Below are positions 9,036 to 18,236 of a stretch of 64,000 nt of DNA, one piece after another. Origin of the DNA: FEB-10 sp963710645 (GTDB taxonomy: Bacteria > Acidobacteriota > Thermoanaerobaculia > Thermoanaerobaculales > Sulfomarinibacteraceae). The stretch's first letter is position 1. Every line of letters starts with the position of its first letter. The position numbers and the translations under genes are program-made. The notes beneath the pieces are model-generated. The model was not told the origin of the DNA and did no database searches. It was given only the letters and a program-made list of their open reading frames with translations. The stretch lies in contig CAVQBD010000001.1 of the NCBI GenBank assembly GCA_963710645.1, forward strand, positions 620,001 to 684,000, given 5' to 3'.

Positions 9036-11177
9036 ATGACGACGAGAATCACCATGGGGTGGATGCTGGTGGCACTGGCCATATCGATTGCCGGCGCCGA
9101 AGAGAAACGTGCGTTCGAGATCGCCGACTACTACCGAACGGCCTTCGTCGGGTCACCAGCGGTGAGTCCGAACGGGACCAAGATCGCTGTGAGCGTCTCC
9201 CGCTACGAACTCGAAAAGGGGGAAAGCTGGTCCGAGATCTGGCTCGTTTCGGCCCACGGATCCACGACGCGGCAGATGACCAGCGGGCGTCACCACGACG
9301 GTTCGCCGGTCTTTTCCCCGGACGGAAAGTCCCTGCTCTTCGTGTCCGATCGGAGCGAAGGTGAGAGCCAGCTCTACATCATGCCTGTGGATGGCGGCGA
9401 AGCACGGCGGCTCACCGACTTCCCCACGGGGGTCTCGGGACCGGTGTGGTCGCCCGACGGGCGCTGGATCGCTGTGACCTCGAAGGTCTACCCCGAGTGC
9501 GGCGCCGACGTCGAGTGCAATCGAACCATCAAGGAGAGCGCGGAAGGGGGGCCATTGAAGGCCTACTTCGCCGACGAACTGCTCTACCGGCACTGGACCG
9601 AGTGGCGACAGGGCAGATTCTCCCACGTGCTGCTGGTGGATGCAGCCACGGGGAAGGTGGTCAGGGATGTGACGCCGGGGCGGTGGGACAGCCCGACCTT
9701 CTCTTTGGGAGGATCGCCGGGCTATGGATTTTCTCCCGGGTCGGACGAGCTGTGTTTCGTCTCGAACCGTGGTTCGTCACCCGCCACCTCCACCAACTCG
9801 GACCTGTGGATCACGCCGGTGGGCGAGGTGATCGCTGCGGTGGAACCTCGCAACATCACGAGCGCGAATCCGGGGTCGGACACCAGTCCGGTCTATTCAC
9901 CGGACGGACAGTTCATCGCCTTTTTGAGCCAGGAGACCGACGGCTTCGAGTCGGATATGGTCCGAATCGCCGTCTACGATCGCCGGCAGGGGACCACAAA
10001 GTACCTCACCGGTCGGGATGGATTCGACGACTGGGCCAGTCAGCCGGTGTGGCACCCGGACGGTGAGGAGATCTTTTTCCAAGCCGATTACCGAGGCCGG
10101 ACGCCGATATTCAGGATCGCCGCGGCCGGGGGTGCGCCGGCCGAGGTCCACACCGACGGCGCCATCTCGGGTTGGGCGCTGACCGCCGATGGGCGGGCCA
10201 TTGTCTACACCCGGTCCACGGTAGGCCGCCCATCCGAGGTCTTTCGGATTGCTTCTGACGGCGGCGAGGCCCTCCAGGTCACGAGCTTCAACTCGGAGCT
10301 CGAGGTCGAGGTGGACATCCGGCCGGCCGAGGAGATGTGGGTCAAGGGGGATGGCGATTATGAGGTCCAGGTTTTTGTTGTGAAGCCGCACGGATTCGAT
10401 CCCACCAGGAAGTACCCCCTGATCCTCAATGTTCACGGCGGACCCCAGCAGCAGTGGCTCGACCGGTACCGGGGCGACTGGCAGGTCTACCCCGGCAAGG
10501 GTTACATCGTGGCTTTTCCCAACCCGACGGGGTCCAACGGTTTTGGTCAGGACTTCGTGGACGCCATCTCCTGCGACTGGGGCGGCAGGGTGTTCAGGGA
10601 CCTGATGAAGGTGACCGACGCTTTGGCCGACATTCCCTACGTTGACTCCGAGCGCATGGGGTCCATGGGTTGGTCCTACGGCGGCTACATGATGATGTGG
10701 TTCGAGGGTCACACCGACCGGTTTGCGGCAAGCGCCGCCATGATGGGGGTCTACGACCTGCAATCCATGCACGGCGCAACCGAGGAGCTGTGGTTTCCGC
10801 AATGGGACCTCTGCGGCCGCCCATGGGATTCAGAACATTACGAGAAGTGGTCGCCTTCAAACTACGTGGACAACTACAAGACGCCCTGCATGGTGGTGAC
10901 CGGAGAAAAAGACTATCGCGTGCCCTACACCCAGAGCCTGCATTTCTTCACCGATCTGCAGCTCAAGGAGGTGCCCTCTCGGCTGGTGGTGCTGCCCAAC
11001 GCCGGTCACTGGCCGAGTTGGTACGAGATGGCCTTCTATTACCTGGTGCACCTCGATTGGTTCCACCAGTGGCTGGGCGGTGAACCGCCGCCGTGGGAGA
11101 TTCAGCGTTTTCTCCGGAATCAGGTCTTTGGCGACGGTGCTAACCTTACGACGCCGGACGACAGCGATCCGAATTGA
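9036..11177 (+). CDS. Exported S9 family serine peptidase (prolyl oligopeptidase type)
   Basis: 713 aa. ATG 9036 follows GGGAGG and opens a signal peptide (MTTRITMGWMLVALAISIAG). Residues about 30-430 carry PD40/beta-propeller repeats (SPNGTKIAVSV, FSPDGKSLLFVSD, YSPDGQFIAFLS). The C-terminal alpha/beta hydrolase domain has the triad S547 (GWSYGGYM), D626 (GEKDYRVP) and H658 (NAGHWPS). It probably removes dipeptides or acyl-amino acids from peptides in the periplasm, as in DPP/acylaminoacyl-peptidase relatives; the exact specificity cannot be read from the sequence. The next gene starts 18 nt downstream and may be cotranscribed. Confidence 0.92.
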   Translation: MTTRITMGWMLVALAISIAGAEEKRAFEIADYYRTAFVGSPAVSPNGTKIAVSVSRYELEKGESWSEIWLVSAHGSTTRQMTSGRHHDGSPVFSPDGKSLLFVSDRSEGESQLYIMPVDGGEARRLTDFPTGVSGPVWSPDGRWIAVTSKVYPECGADVECNRTIKESAEGGPLKAYFADELLYRHWTEWRQGRFSHVLLVDAATGKVVRDVTPGRWDSPTFSLGGSPGYGFSPGSDELCFVSNRGSSPATSTNSDLWITPVGEVIAAVEPRNITSANPGSDTSPVYSPDGQFIAFLSQETDGFESDMVRIAVYDRRQGTTKYLTGRDGFDDWASQPVWHPDGEEIFFQADYRGRTPIFRIAAAGGAPAEVHTDGAISGWALTADGRAIVYTRSTVGRPSEVFRIASDGGEALQVTSFNSELEVEVDIRPAEEMWVKGDGDYEVQVFVVKPHGFDPTRKYPLILNVHGGPQQQWLDRYRGDWQVYPGKGYIVAFPNPTGSNGFGQDFVDAISCDWGGRVFRDLMKVTDALADIPYVDSERMGSMGWSYGGYMMMWFEGHTDRFAASAAMMGVYDLQSMHGATEELWFPQWDLCGRPWDSEHYEKWSPSNYVDNYKTPCMVVTGEKDYRVPYTQSLHFFTDLQLKEVPSRLVVLPNAGHWPSWYEMAFYYLVHLDWFHQWLGGEPPPWEIQRFLRNQVFGDGANLTTPDDSDPN

Positions 11178-11195
11178 GGAGTCACAGGAGACGAC

Positions 11196-12548
11196 ATGGC
11201 GGGAATTTTCAAGGCGTATGACATCCGGGGAACCTACCCCGATGGAGTGAACGAGGACATCGCATACAAGGTGGGCTACCACTTCCGCGAACTGCTTGAT
11301 GACGAGGATCTGGCGCGGGGTCCGGTGGTGGTTGTGTCCCGGGATATGCGGTCCCATTCGGTTCCGTTGGCCGAAGAGCTCAAGCGGGGGCTGCGTGCGA
11401 GCGGGGTGGCGGTGATCGACATCGGGGTGACCGATACCCCGCAGAATTACTTCGGTACGGGCTATCTGAAAGCGTCGGGTGGGATCCAGGTCACCGCAAG
11501 CCACAATCCGGCGGTCTACAACGGTTTCAAAATGTCTCGCCGCGACGCCATTCCAGTGTCCTATGAGACCGGCATCGCCGAGCTGGAACGACTGGTGGAA
11601 TCCTCGGCCATCCCCCATGATCTGGAGCCGCAGGCAGGCGAGTCATTCGAAAACGTATTCGAGGCGTACACCGAGCACGTCTTGGAGGTGATGGAGCAGA
11701 GCGGTCCGCGGCTCAAACTGGCCGCCGATGCCGCCAACGGCATGGGCACCATCTACCTTCCGATCCTCGAGCGTCTGAACGTGGACATCGTGCCGCTGTA
11801 TTTCGAGCTCGACGGCACCTTCCCCAACCACGAGGCCAACCCACTGAAGGCCGAAAACCTGGCGGATGTCCAGCGCGCCGTGCGCGAGCACGGCTGTGAC
11901 CTCGGCGTGGCCTTCGACGGTGATGCCGACCGGGCGATGATGATCGACGGCAACGGTGACGTGATCACCGCGGACATCATGACCGCCATGCTGGCCCCCC
12001 GGTTCCTCCGCCACGAGCCCGGCGCGGTCATCGTCTACGATCTGAGATCATCGTGGGCAACCAAGGAGGCCATCGCCGAGGCCGGCGGCCGACCGGTGCG
12101 AGAGCGGGTGGGCCATTCTTTTCTCAAAGCCACCATGCGGGAGCACAACGCGCCCTTCGGCGGTGAGCTGGCCGGCCATTTCTACTATCGGCACAACTAC
12201 ACCGCCGACTCCTCCATCATGACTGTGATCGAGGCTCTGGATCTGATGCGCGAGACCGGCCTGACGCTGGCCGAACTGGCGGCGCCACTCAAGCGGTACC
12301 ACGCCACCGGAGAGATCAACTTCCATGTGGACGACAAGGACGGCATGATCCGCCGGTTGGCTGAGGCGTTTGCAGATGGCGAAATCGACTACCTCGACGG
12401 AATCACCGTGCAGTACCAAGATTGGTGGTTCAACGTCCGGCCCTCCAACACCGAGCCCCTCCTGCGGCTTGTCCTCGAAGCGCGCAGCCGCGAACTCATG
12501 GAGGAGAAGAAAGCGGTGCTCCTGGGATACCTCGGAACTCCCGAGTAG
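11196..12548 (+). CDS. Phosphomannomutase/phosphoglucomutase
   Basis: 450 aa alpha-D-phosphohexomutase, interconverting hexose 6- and 1-phosphates for nucleotide-sugar synthesis. The phosphoserine loop is TASHNP (S102), the Mg loop is DGDADR (241-246), and the C-terminal phosphate-binding loop is RPSNTEPLLRL. The start at 11196 has AGGAG 7 nt upstream. The following SGNH, carbamoyltransferase and SxtJ genes suggest it feeds mannose or glucose units into a surface glycan. ManB and AlgC cannot be told apart here, so no symbol is given. Confidence 0.92.
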   Translation: MAGIFKAYDIRGTYPDGVNEDIAYKVGYHFRELLDDEDLARGPVVVVSRDMRSHSVPLAEELKRGLRASGVAVIDIGVTDTPQNYFGTGYLKASGGIQVTASHNPAVYNGFKMSRRDAIPVSYETGIAELERLVESSAIPHDLEPQAGESFENVFEAYTEHVLEVMEQSGPRLKLAADAANGMGTIYLPILERLNVDIVPLYFELDGTFPNHEANPLKAENLADVQRAVREHGCDLGVAFDGDADRAMMIDGNGDVITADIMTAMLAPRFLRHEPGAVIVYDLRSSWATKEAIAEAGGRPVRERVGHSFLKATMREHNAPFGGELAGHFYYRHNYTADSSIMTVIEALDLMRETGLTLAELAAPLKRYHATGEINFHVDDKDGMIRRLAEAFADGEIDYLDGITVQYQDWWFNVRPSNTEPLLRLVLEARSRELMEEKKAVLLGYLGTPE

Positions 12549-12578
12549 GGCGGCACCGTCGCAGGGGAACAACCGACC

Positions 12579-13625
12579 GTGGGGTTGAAGAAGTCCATCG
12601 CGAAGGTCGCGCTTGTGCTCGCAGTCGCCTGCGGAGTGGTGCTGGCCACCGAGGGCGTTGTCCGCGGTCTGCGAATCGCGCCGGCGCTCAACCGCCAATA
12701 TGCACGGATGGTGGCGGATCCTCACCTCCCGTATCGGCCGCCATCGAAGGCCGTGTACGTCATGGGGGGGCCCGCCGAGGAGTTTGAACACCGGGTGCGC
12801 ACCAACGGCGCGGGTTTTCGAGATGATGAACGCACGGTGACCAAGCCCCCCGGCGTATTCAGGATCCTCGGGATCGGCGACAGCTTCACCTTCGGTGTTG
12901 GGGCCGACTATGAAGCCACCTACCTCGCGATTCTCGAGCAACGACTCAATGGCCGTCCCGGGGAGCATCCAAGGGTCGAGATCGTCAAGGCAGGCGTCCC
13001 GAGGTTCTACCCCGAGACCGAGAGGATATTGTTGGAACACTACGGTCTGGAGTATCAACCCGACCTCGTGGTGGTCGGTTTCACACCCAACGACGTCATC
13101 GACACAGAGTACGGTCTCGACGCTGTGACCACCGACGCCAGCGGCTTTTTGAAGACCCGAGAGGCGGTGGAGTTGGGTGCCGTCGGCCAATGGTTGTTTC
13201 TCAACTCCCACATCGCCAGGATCGCTCTCGCCGACGCGGTGCAACGCAAGGTTGCAGAACGTCATCCGGTTCGTTGGCAGGAGATCTACCGCGACAACGG
13301 ATTTCACGAAGACGACTGGCTGAGGGTCGAGGCCGAGTACACCCGGATGCGAGAACTGGCCGGAGAGGCGGGGGCCGAGTTCGTTGTTTTCTGCATTCCC
13401 CACAGGGGGCCCTGGACCGATGAGGCGGGATATCCAGCCTGGCGGCTGGCGAGATGGGCCGAGCGAAACGACGCGCTGGTGGTGGACGGGCTGCCCGTGT
13501 TCCGCGCGGCGGATCGCCCGGCGAGGTTGTTCTGGAAGCGCGATCCGCACTGCACTCCGGACGGATATGGGCTGTTGGGGGAGGCGTTGTTCGAGGGCCT
13601 CGAATCTGCGGATCTGGTGCCTTGA
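12579..13625 (+). CDS. Membrane-anchored SGNH/GDSL hydrolase
   Basis: 348 aa with a GTG start (12579) 30 nt after the mutase gene. An N-terminal hydrophobic segment (about 8-24) anchors or exports it. Block I is GIGDSFTFG with nucleophile S102; TPND (about 169) matches the block III Asn region; the C-terminal Asp/His pair is D322-P-H324 (DPHCTPDGYG). Proteins of this type often sit beside the carbamoyltransferase/SxtJ/DUF5989 trio and are thought to act on O-acyl groups of exported polysaccharides. The substrate here is inferred from context only. Confidence 0.82.
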   Translation: MGLKKSIAKVALVLAVACGVVLATEGVVRGLRIAPALNRQYARMVADPHLPYRPPSKAVYVMGGPAEEFEHRVRTNGAGFRDDERTVTKPPGVFRILGIGDSFTFGVGADYEATYLAILEQRLNGRPGEHPRVEIVKAGVPRFYPETERILLEHYGLEYQPDLVVVGFTPNDVIDTEYGLDAVTTDASGFLKTREAVELGAVGQWLFLNSHIARIALADAVQRKVAERHPVRWQEIYRDNGFHEDDWLRVEAEYTRMRELAGEAGAEFVVFCIPHRGPWTDEAGYPAWRLARWAERNDALVVDGLPVFRAADRPARLFWKRDPHCTPDGYGLLGEALFEGLESADLVP

Positions 13626-13713
13626 TCCGTGCCGGGAAAGCGACCGATCGGCGTTTGGGTTAGAATCCCTGGTCTGCGACGGGATCGCCTGTGCCTGGAG
13701 TGAACACACGACC

Positions 13714-15546
13714 ATGACTGCCATTCTTGGGATCTCGGCTTTCTACCACGACTCCGCCGCTGCGCTGGTGGTGGACGGGGAAATCGTGGCTGCCGCTCAG
13801 GAGGAGCGGTTCACCCGCATCAAACACGACCACGAGTTCCCGGTGAACGCCATCCGTTACTGCCTGGAAGAGGCGGGACTGACCCCCGAGCAGCTCGACT
13901 ACGTGGGGTTCTATGACAAGCCCTTTCTGAAGTTCGAACGGATCCTGGAGACCTATTTGTCCTTTGCACCAGCCGGGTTCCGTTCCTTCCTCAAAGCGAT
14001 GCCGCTGTGGCTTCGGCAGAAGCTCCACCTGCCGCGGGAGATCGACCGCGGTTTGGATGGAAAGTTCAAAAGGCGGATCGTCTTCACCGAGCACCACGAG
14101 TCGCACGCAGCCAGCGCCTTTTTTTCGTCACCCTTCGAGGAGGCGGCGATTCTGACCTTGGACGGGGTGGGGGAGTGGGCCACGGCGAGCTTTGGTACCG
14201 GGCGGGGCAACCGCGTGACGTTGACCCATGAGCTGCACTTTCCCCATTCGCTGGGGCTGCTCTACTCGGCCTTCACCTACTTCTGCGGTTTCAGGGTGAA
14301 TTCGGGCGAGTACAAGCTCATGGGCCTCGCCCCCTACGGCGAACCGCGATACACCGACGAGATTTTGGAAAACCTCATCGACCTCAAGGACGACGGCTCG
14401 TTCCGCATGGACCTGAGCTATTTCAACTACTGCCAGGGTCTGACCATGACATCGGCGAAATTCGACGGGCTTTTCGGCGGGCCCCCGAGGCAGCCAGAAA
14501 CCCCGCTCACCCAGCGGGAGATGGACCTGGCCGCGTCGATTCAGAAGGTGACCGAGGAGATCATGATGCGGGCGGTGCGCCACGTGCACGCCGTCACCGG
14601 GATGAAGAACCTCTGCCTCGCCGGCGGCGTGGCCCTGAATTGCGTCGGAAACGGCCGGATCCTGCGCGAGGGCCCCTTCGAGAACCTGTGGATCCAGCCG
14701 GCCGCAGGCGACGCCGGTGGTGCGCTGGGCGTGGCGCAGTTCATCTGGTTTCAGCTGCTGGACAACCGGCGCGAGGTGAAATCCCCGGACGGACAGACCG
14801 GATCGCTGCTGGGGCCGGCGTTCGCAAACGACGCGATCCGCGCCTTTCTCGATCAACGGGGCGCGGTGTACCACACGGTGGACGACGTTTCGGAGCTTCA
14901 CGAAAAGGTGGTGGACCTGATCGGCCAGGAGAAGGTCGTGGGCGTACTCCAGGGGCGGATGGAGTTTGGCCCCAGGGCACTGGGCTGCCGGTCCATCATT
15001 GGTGACGCGCGCAGCCGGTCCATGCAATCGGTCATGAACCTGAAGATCAAGTTCCGCGAGTCCTTCCGACCCTTCGCACCCATCGTTCTCAAGGAACGGG
15101 TGAGCGATTACTTCGACATGGAGGAGGGTCAGGACAGCCCCTATATGCTGCTGGTGGCGCCGGTGGCCGAGTCCAGGCGTACGGCGGTGGACGGTGGCGG
15201 TGTGACCGGTCTCGACAAGCTCAAACTGATCCGTTCCGAGGTCCCCGCCATTACCCACGTCGACCACTCGGCGCGGGTTCAGACGGTGGACGGGGTGCGT
15301 CATCCGTGGATGCACAGGCTGATCAAGGCCTTCGAAGCCCGCACCGGCTGCCCGGTAATGATCAACACCTCCTTCAACGTCCGCGGCGAGCCCATCGTGT
15401 GCACGCCCGAGGACGCCTACCACTGCTTCATGGGAACCGACATGGACGTCCTGGTCATGGAGAACCAGATTCTGTTGAAGGAAGAGCAGCCCACCACCGC
15501 GGTGCCCAAACGCGAGGAATATCTCGCGCAATTCGCGCTGGATTAA
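13714..15546 (+). CDS. Carbamoyltransferase (NodU/TobZ family)
   Basis: 610 aa. It transfers a carbamoyl group from carbamoyl phosphate, via carbamoyl-adenylate, to a hydroxyl. The N-terminal Kae1-like domain starts MTAILGISAFYHDSAA and has the metal-binding HHESHA (127-132) and LDGVGEW. The C-terminal YrdC-like domain has GRMEFGPRALGCRSI and FRPFAPIVL. The start is set by the conserved N-terminus; upstream in-frame sequence overlaps the SGNH gene and is not needed. The neighbours (SxtJ-like, DUF5989, SGNH, phosphohexomutase) point to carbamoylation of a cell-surface glycan or glycolipid. Confidence 0.93.
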   Translation: MTAILGISAFYHDSAAALVVDGEIVAAAQEERFTRIKHDHEFPVNAIRYCLEEAGLTPEQLDYVGFYDKPFLKFERILETYLSFAPAGFRSFLKAMPLWLRQKLHLPREIDRGLDGKFKRRIVFTEHHESHAASAFFSSPFEEAAILTLDGVGEWATASFGTGRGNRVTLTHELHFPHSLGLLYSAFTYFCGFRVNSGEYKLMGLAPYGEPRYTDEILENLIDLKDDGSFRMDLSYFNYCQGLTMTSAKFDGLFGGPPRQPETPLTQREMDLAASIQKVTEEIMMRAVRHVHAVTGMKNLCLAGGVALNCVGNGRILREGPFENLWIQPAAGDAGGALGVAQFIWFQLLDNRREVKSPDGQTGSLLGPAFANDAIRAFLDQRGAVYHTVDDVSELHEKVVDLIGQEKVVGVLQGRMEFGPRALGCRSIIGDARSRSMQSVMNLKIKFRESFRPFAPIVLKERVSDYFDMEEGQDSPYMLLVAPVAESRRTAVDGGGVTGLDKLKLIRSEVPAITHVDHSARVQTVDGVRHPWMHRLIKAFEARTGCPVMINTSFNVRGEPIVCTPEDAYHCFMGTDMDVLVMENQILLKEEQPTTAVPKREEYLAQFALD

Positions 15547-15580
15547 CGTGCGGTGAAACAAGAATGACGTCTGGTTATCG

Positions 15581-15654
15581 CTCAATTCCGTGTCCGATCC
15601 CGGTGGAATCGCGATGCCGGGTATTCTGTCTTCGGGATCGGGCACGGAATTGAG
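15581..15654. other. Long inverted repeat between carbamoyltransferase and sxtJ-like genes
   Basis: Arms 15581-15602 and 15633-15654 are 22 nt each and complementary apart from one position that would be a G-U wobble in RNA. The loop is 30 nt. No U-tract follows, so it is not a simple terminator. The right arm ends 14 nt before the ATG at 15669. Confidence 0.85.
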
Positions 15655-15668
15655 AGAATGACAGCGTT

Positions 15669-16088
15669 ATGAGTGTTATCCAGATCAACAAAGACCCTTC
15701 GAGGCGGCAGCTCAACCAGTTCGGCTTCATCTGGCTGGGATTCCTGATCCTGTTCGGGGTGATCGCCTGGTTCAAATTCGACAACCAGACCCTGGCCAAG
15801 GTCCTGTGGGTGCTGTCAATCGTGGTGCCGGTGATCGGGTGGATGGTGCCGGCGTTCATGAAGGCGATTTTTTTGGGCATGTCCTATCTGGCGTGGCCCA
15901 TCGGATTCGTGGTCTCCCACGTGATCCTCGCCGTGGTCTACTACCTGGTCATCACACCCATCGGGCTGATCATGCGACTCGTGGGGTATGATCCCATGAA
16001 GAGGCGCTTCGATCCCGAGGCCACTACATACTGGGTCGCGCGGGAAGAAGCCCCGGTCGAAGCCAAGCGGTATTTCCGCCAATTCTGA
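15669..16088 (+). CDS. SxtJ-like membrane protein
   Basis: 139 aa with three to four hydrophobic segments (about 18-36, 44-62, 66-82 and 84-104) and a charged C-terminus ending YFRQF. Small proteins of this family sit next to NodU/TobZ carbamoyltransferases in many bacteria and were named after the saxitoxin cluster. The function is unknown; it probably docks the carbamoyltransferase at the membrane. It is 123 nt from the previous gene, across a 22-bp inverted repeat, and 6 nt from the next. Confidence 0.8.
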   Translation: MSVIQINKDPSRRQLNQFGFIWLGFLILFGVIAWFKFDNQTLAKVLWVLSIVVPVIGWMVPAFMKAIFLGMSYLAWPIGFVVSHVILAVVYYLVITPIGLIMRLVGYDPMKRRFDPEATTYWVAREEAPVEAKRYFRQF

Positions 16089-16094
16089 GGTGAT

Positions 16095-16310
16095 ATGAGC
16101 GATCAAGAGCCCACCACAACCGATCAGCGGAACGCCTTCGAAGAGGAGGCCGACGCCCGCCGGAGCGGCATATTCGGCGAGTTTCTGCATTTTCTGTTGA
16201 ACAACAAGAAGTGGTGGCTGACGCCGATCATCATCGTGCTGCTGCTTGTGGCCGTGCTGATCGTGCTGTCGGGTTCGGCGGCGGCGCCGTTTATCTATAC
16301 GTTGTTTTAG
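16095..16310 (+). CDS. DUF5989 family small membrane protein
   Basis: 71 aa. A polar N-terminus is followed by FGEFLHFLLNNKKWWLTPI and one transmembrane helix, ending FIYTLF, the typical DUF5989 layout. This family is almost always adjacent to a carbamoyltransferase and SxtJ-like gene, as here (6-nt spacing). No biochemical role is known. Confidence 0.85.
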   Translation: MSDQEPTTTDQRNAFEEEADARRSGIFGEFLHFLLNNKKWWLTPIIIVLLLVAVLIVLSGSAAAPFIYTLF

Positions 16311-16613
16311 GCCACCCCCCTCCCTGCCGGAGCAAGGAACATCCCCCGGCCACCCGGATCGACCAATTGTCATCCTGAGCGAGGCCCGAAAAGGCCGAGT
16401 CGAAGGATCTGAGTGGGGGTCGTTCGCGGCGAATATCCACCCGCCCAGATCCTTCGATTCGCTCGCTGCGCTCGCTTACTCAGGATGACAGAAAAACGCC
16501 GGGTGGCTCCATTTCCCATCCTCGGGGGTGGAGGATCCGGAAGCTGGCGTCCAGGATCCGCCATCCGTGGGGGCGGGGGTTCTTCGTTCTGCGATGGAGA
16601 GAAGGTGCGCTCC
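16311..16613. repeat. Intergenic inverted REP-like pair
   Basis: No gene is seen. Two REP-like units face each other: 16367-16410 (TGTCATCCTGAG to GTCGAAGGATCT) and about 16443-16491 (AGATCCTTCGATTCGC to CAGGATGACAG). They can fold into a long imperfect hairpin. GGATCC/GCCATCC words and a G-tract box follow. Confidence 0.65.
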
Positions 16614-17963
16614 TTACCCCGGCTCGTCTTGCTTCTCTGAACGGCCGTGGGCGATCTTCGGCCAAAAGGTATCGAAATCGAAGTTCTCGGAATTCCGATG
16701 GCAGGTGGCGCAGGTCGCGGCGGTGGGAATGACGCCGCCGTTGGCGACGAAGAGTTCGCGATCGGCCATGATTTCGGGATCGATGTAAAGCGACCCGGGG
16801 CCGTGGCAGGCCTCGCAGCTGACGCCTTCTTCTGGTCGGAAGGTCGGAGCCGCCAGAGCATTCTCGTTCTGGCTTCCGGTCACGTGACATAACAGACATC
16901 GTGTGTCGGTGAGAGGGTCCGTTAGGTCTGAGTAGTGGGGGCGGAGCCGCGCCAGATACAGCGCCCAGTCACCTGCAAGCCTCCAATAGGCGTGGGCGTG
17001 ATGGCTCCGGAGCCAGGAAACCCACGGACCCCCGTGCGGGCCAGAAGCGTGGCAGTCGGAGCAGGCACGGGAGCCGACGTACTGGGGCGAAATCGTCCGG
17101 ACCCCTTGGATACTGCGGCGGAGGAAATCGAGCCGGATTCCGTCGACCTCCCCGGTCTCCGATCGAGTGAATCCGACTCCCCACGGCTCCTGGCGGCAGA
17201 AGAACTCGTCAGGACCGATGGGGTAGAGGGAATCGGGGGCGAACTCACGGGCCTTCAGCTCCTGGCCTTCCAGCCAGATCTTGGCGGTGAAGCCGCCGCC
17301 CAGGTCGTAGATTCCCACGTAGTCCTCGAGTGTCTGGACTTCGATGGGTATTGCGGCAGGTCTGGAGCGCGTGACGTCAGCGGCGAGTCGACCCTCGTCG
17401 TCCCGAAGACCCGGATCGGCGCCGTTGGCCAAGAGGATCAGGGTTACCTCCGGGTGATCGGCCAGCGCGGCCACGTGCAACGGAGTCCAGCCCTCGTTGG
17501 TGATTTCATTCGGATCCGCCCCGCTGACGAGCAACACCTCGGCCACACCGGAACAGCCCCGGCGGGCGGCGATGTGGAGCGGGGTTCGCCCCCAGCGGTT
17601 CTTCAAGGAGACATCAGCTCCGTTGTCGATGAGCAGGGCGATCATGTCCGGTCGGTCGTGGTGGCAGGCCCAGTGGAGCGGGGTCCCGCCGTCGCCACCA
17701 ACGGCGTTGACCGGGGCGCCGGCCTCCACCAGCTCCGCGACGATGCGCCAGTGGCCCCGGATCGCCGCCCAATGGAGCGCGGTGTAGCCGTTTGCGTCGG
17801 TGGCACGGGTGCTCTCGGGGTCGATCTCGAGGAGCTTGTGGACGGCGTGCCCATCACCTCGCTTGGCCGCCCCCACGATGTCGGTGACCGAGTACTCGGC
17901 AGCTGCAACGGATGTGGTGACGGCGACCAATGCGGCAAATCCGGATCGCAGATACAAGCCCAT
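16614..17963 (-). CDS. Exported ankyrin-repeat, DUF3471-like, tetraheme cytochrome fusion
   Basis: 449 aa. ATG 17963 is preferred to an in-frame TTG 15 nt upstream. A signal peptide (about 1-22) precedes ankyrin repeats at 25-195 (GYTALHWAAIRGH, GRTPLHIAARRG, GWTPLHVAALADH). A small beta domain at about 210-285 (LEDYVGIYDLGGGFTAKIW) looks like DUF3471. The C-terminal part has four CXXCH heme sites at C301, C356, C383 and C418, like cytochrome c554-type domains. It is probably periplasmic; heme attachment would need the Ccm/Ccs machinery. Ankyrin repeats would mediate protein binding and the hemes electron transfer. The combination is unusual and no partner gene is obvious. Confidence 0.8.
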   Translation of the reverse strand: MGLYLRSGFAALVAVTTSVAAAEYSVTDIVGAAKRGDGHAVHKLLEIDPESTRATDANGYTALHWAAIRGHWRIVAELVEAGAPVNAVGGDGGTPLHWACHHDRPDMIALLIDNGADVSLKNRWGRTPLHIAARRGCSGVAEVLLVSGADPNEITNEGWTPLHVAALADHPEVTLILLANGADPGLRDDEGRLAADVTRSRPAAIPIEVQTLEDYVGIYDLGGGFTAKIWLEGQELKAREFAPDSLYPIGPDEFFCRQEPWGVGFTRSETGEVDGIRLDFLRRSIQGVRTISPQYVGSRACSDCHASGPHGGPWVSWLRSHHAHAYWRLAGDWALYLARLRPHYSDLTDPLTDTRCLLCHVTGSQNENALAAPTFRPEEGVSCEACHGPGSLYIDPEIMADRELFVANGGVIPTAATCATCHRNSENFDFDTFWPKIAHGRSEKQDEPG

Positions 17964-18236
17964 GTCGTCTACCCCCAACAGCCCGTGGCCGGATCCTGGG
18001 GTCGGCCGAGGCCACCAAATGGCTGCTCATGGAGGTACGACGACGACGATCGGAGGGTTCACACTCACAACTCGCCCACCCGGATGCAAGACGCAAAATG
18101 CAAGATTCAGGATCGGCCACCAGGGCCATTGTGGTGCGGCCGTCTCGGCTGCACATCTCGCCTGGATTTGGCGTACGAATGCAGGCCAAAGGCCTGCTCC
18201 ACAAATCCATTCCAGGTGGGTGGGGGAAAACTGCTG
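17964..18236. repeat. Intergenic region with an 80-bp element
   Basis: Positions 18127-18204 are a copy of the dispersed 80-bp element, starting CATTGTGGTGCGGCCGTC and ending GGCCTGCTCCACAAA. G-tract boxes occur on both sides. No gene is seen. Confidence 0.65.

Noticed and set aside
12048..13724. Long minus-strand frame of 558 codons
   Set aside because: It lies antisense to the phosphohexomutase and SGNH genes and has no family pattern.
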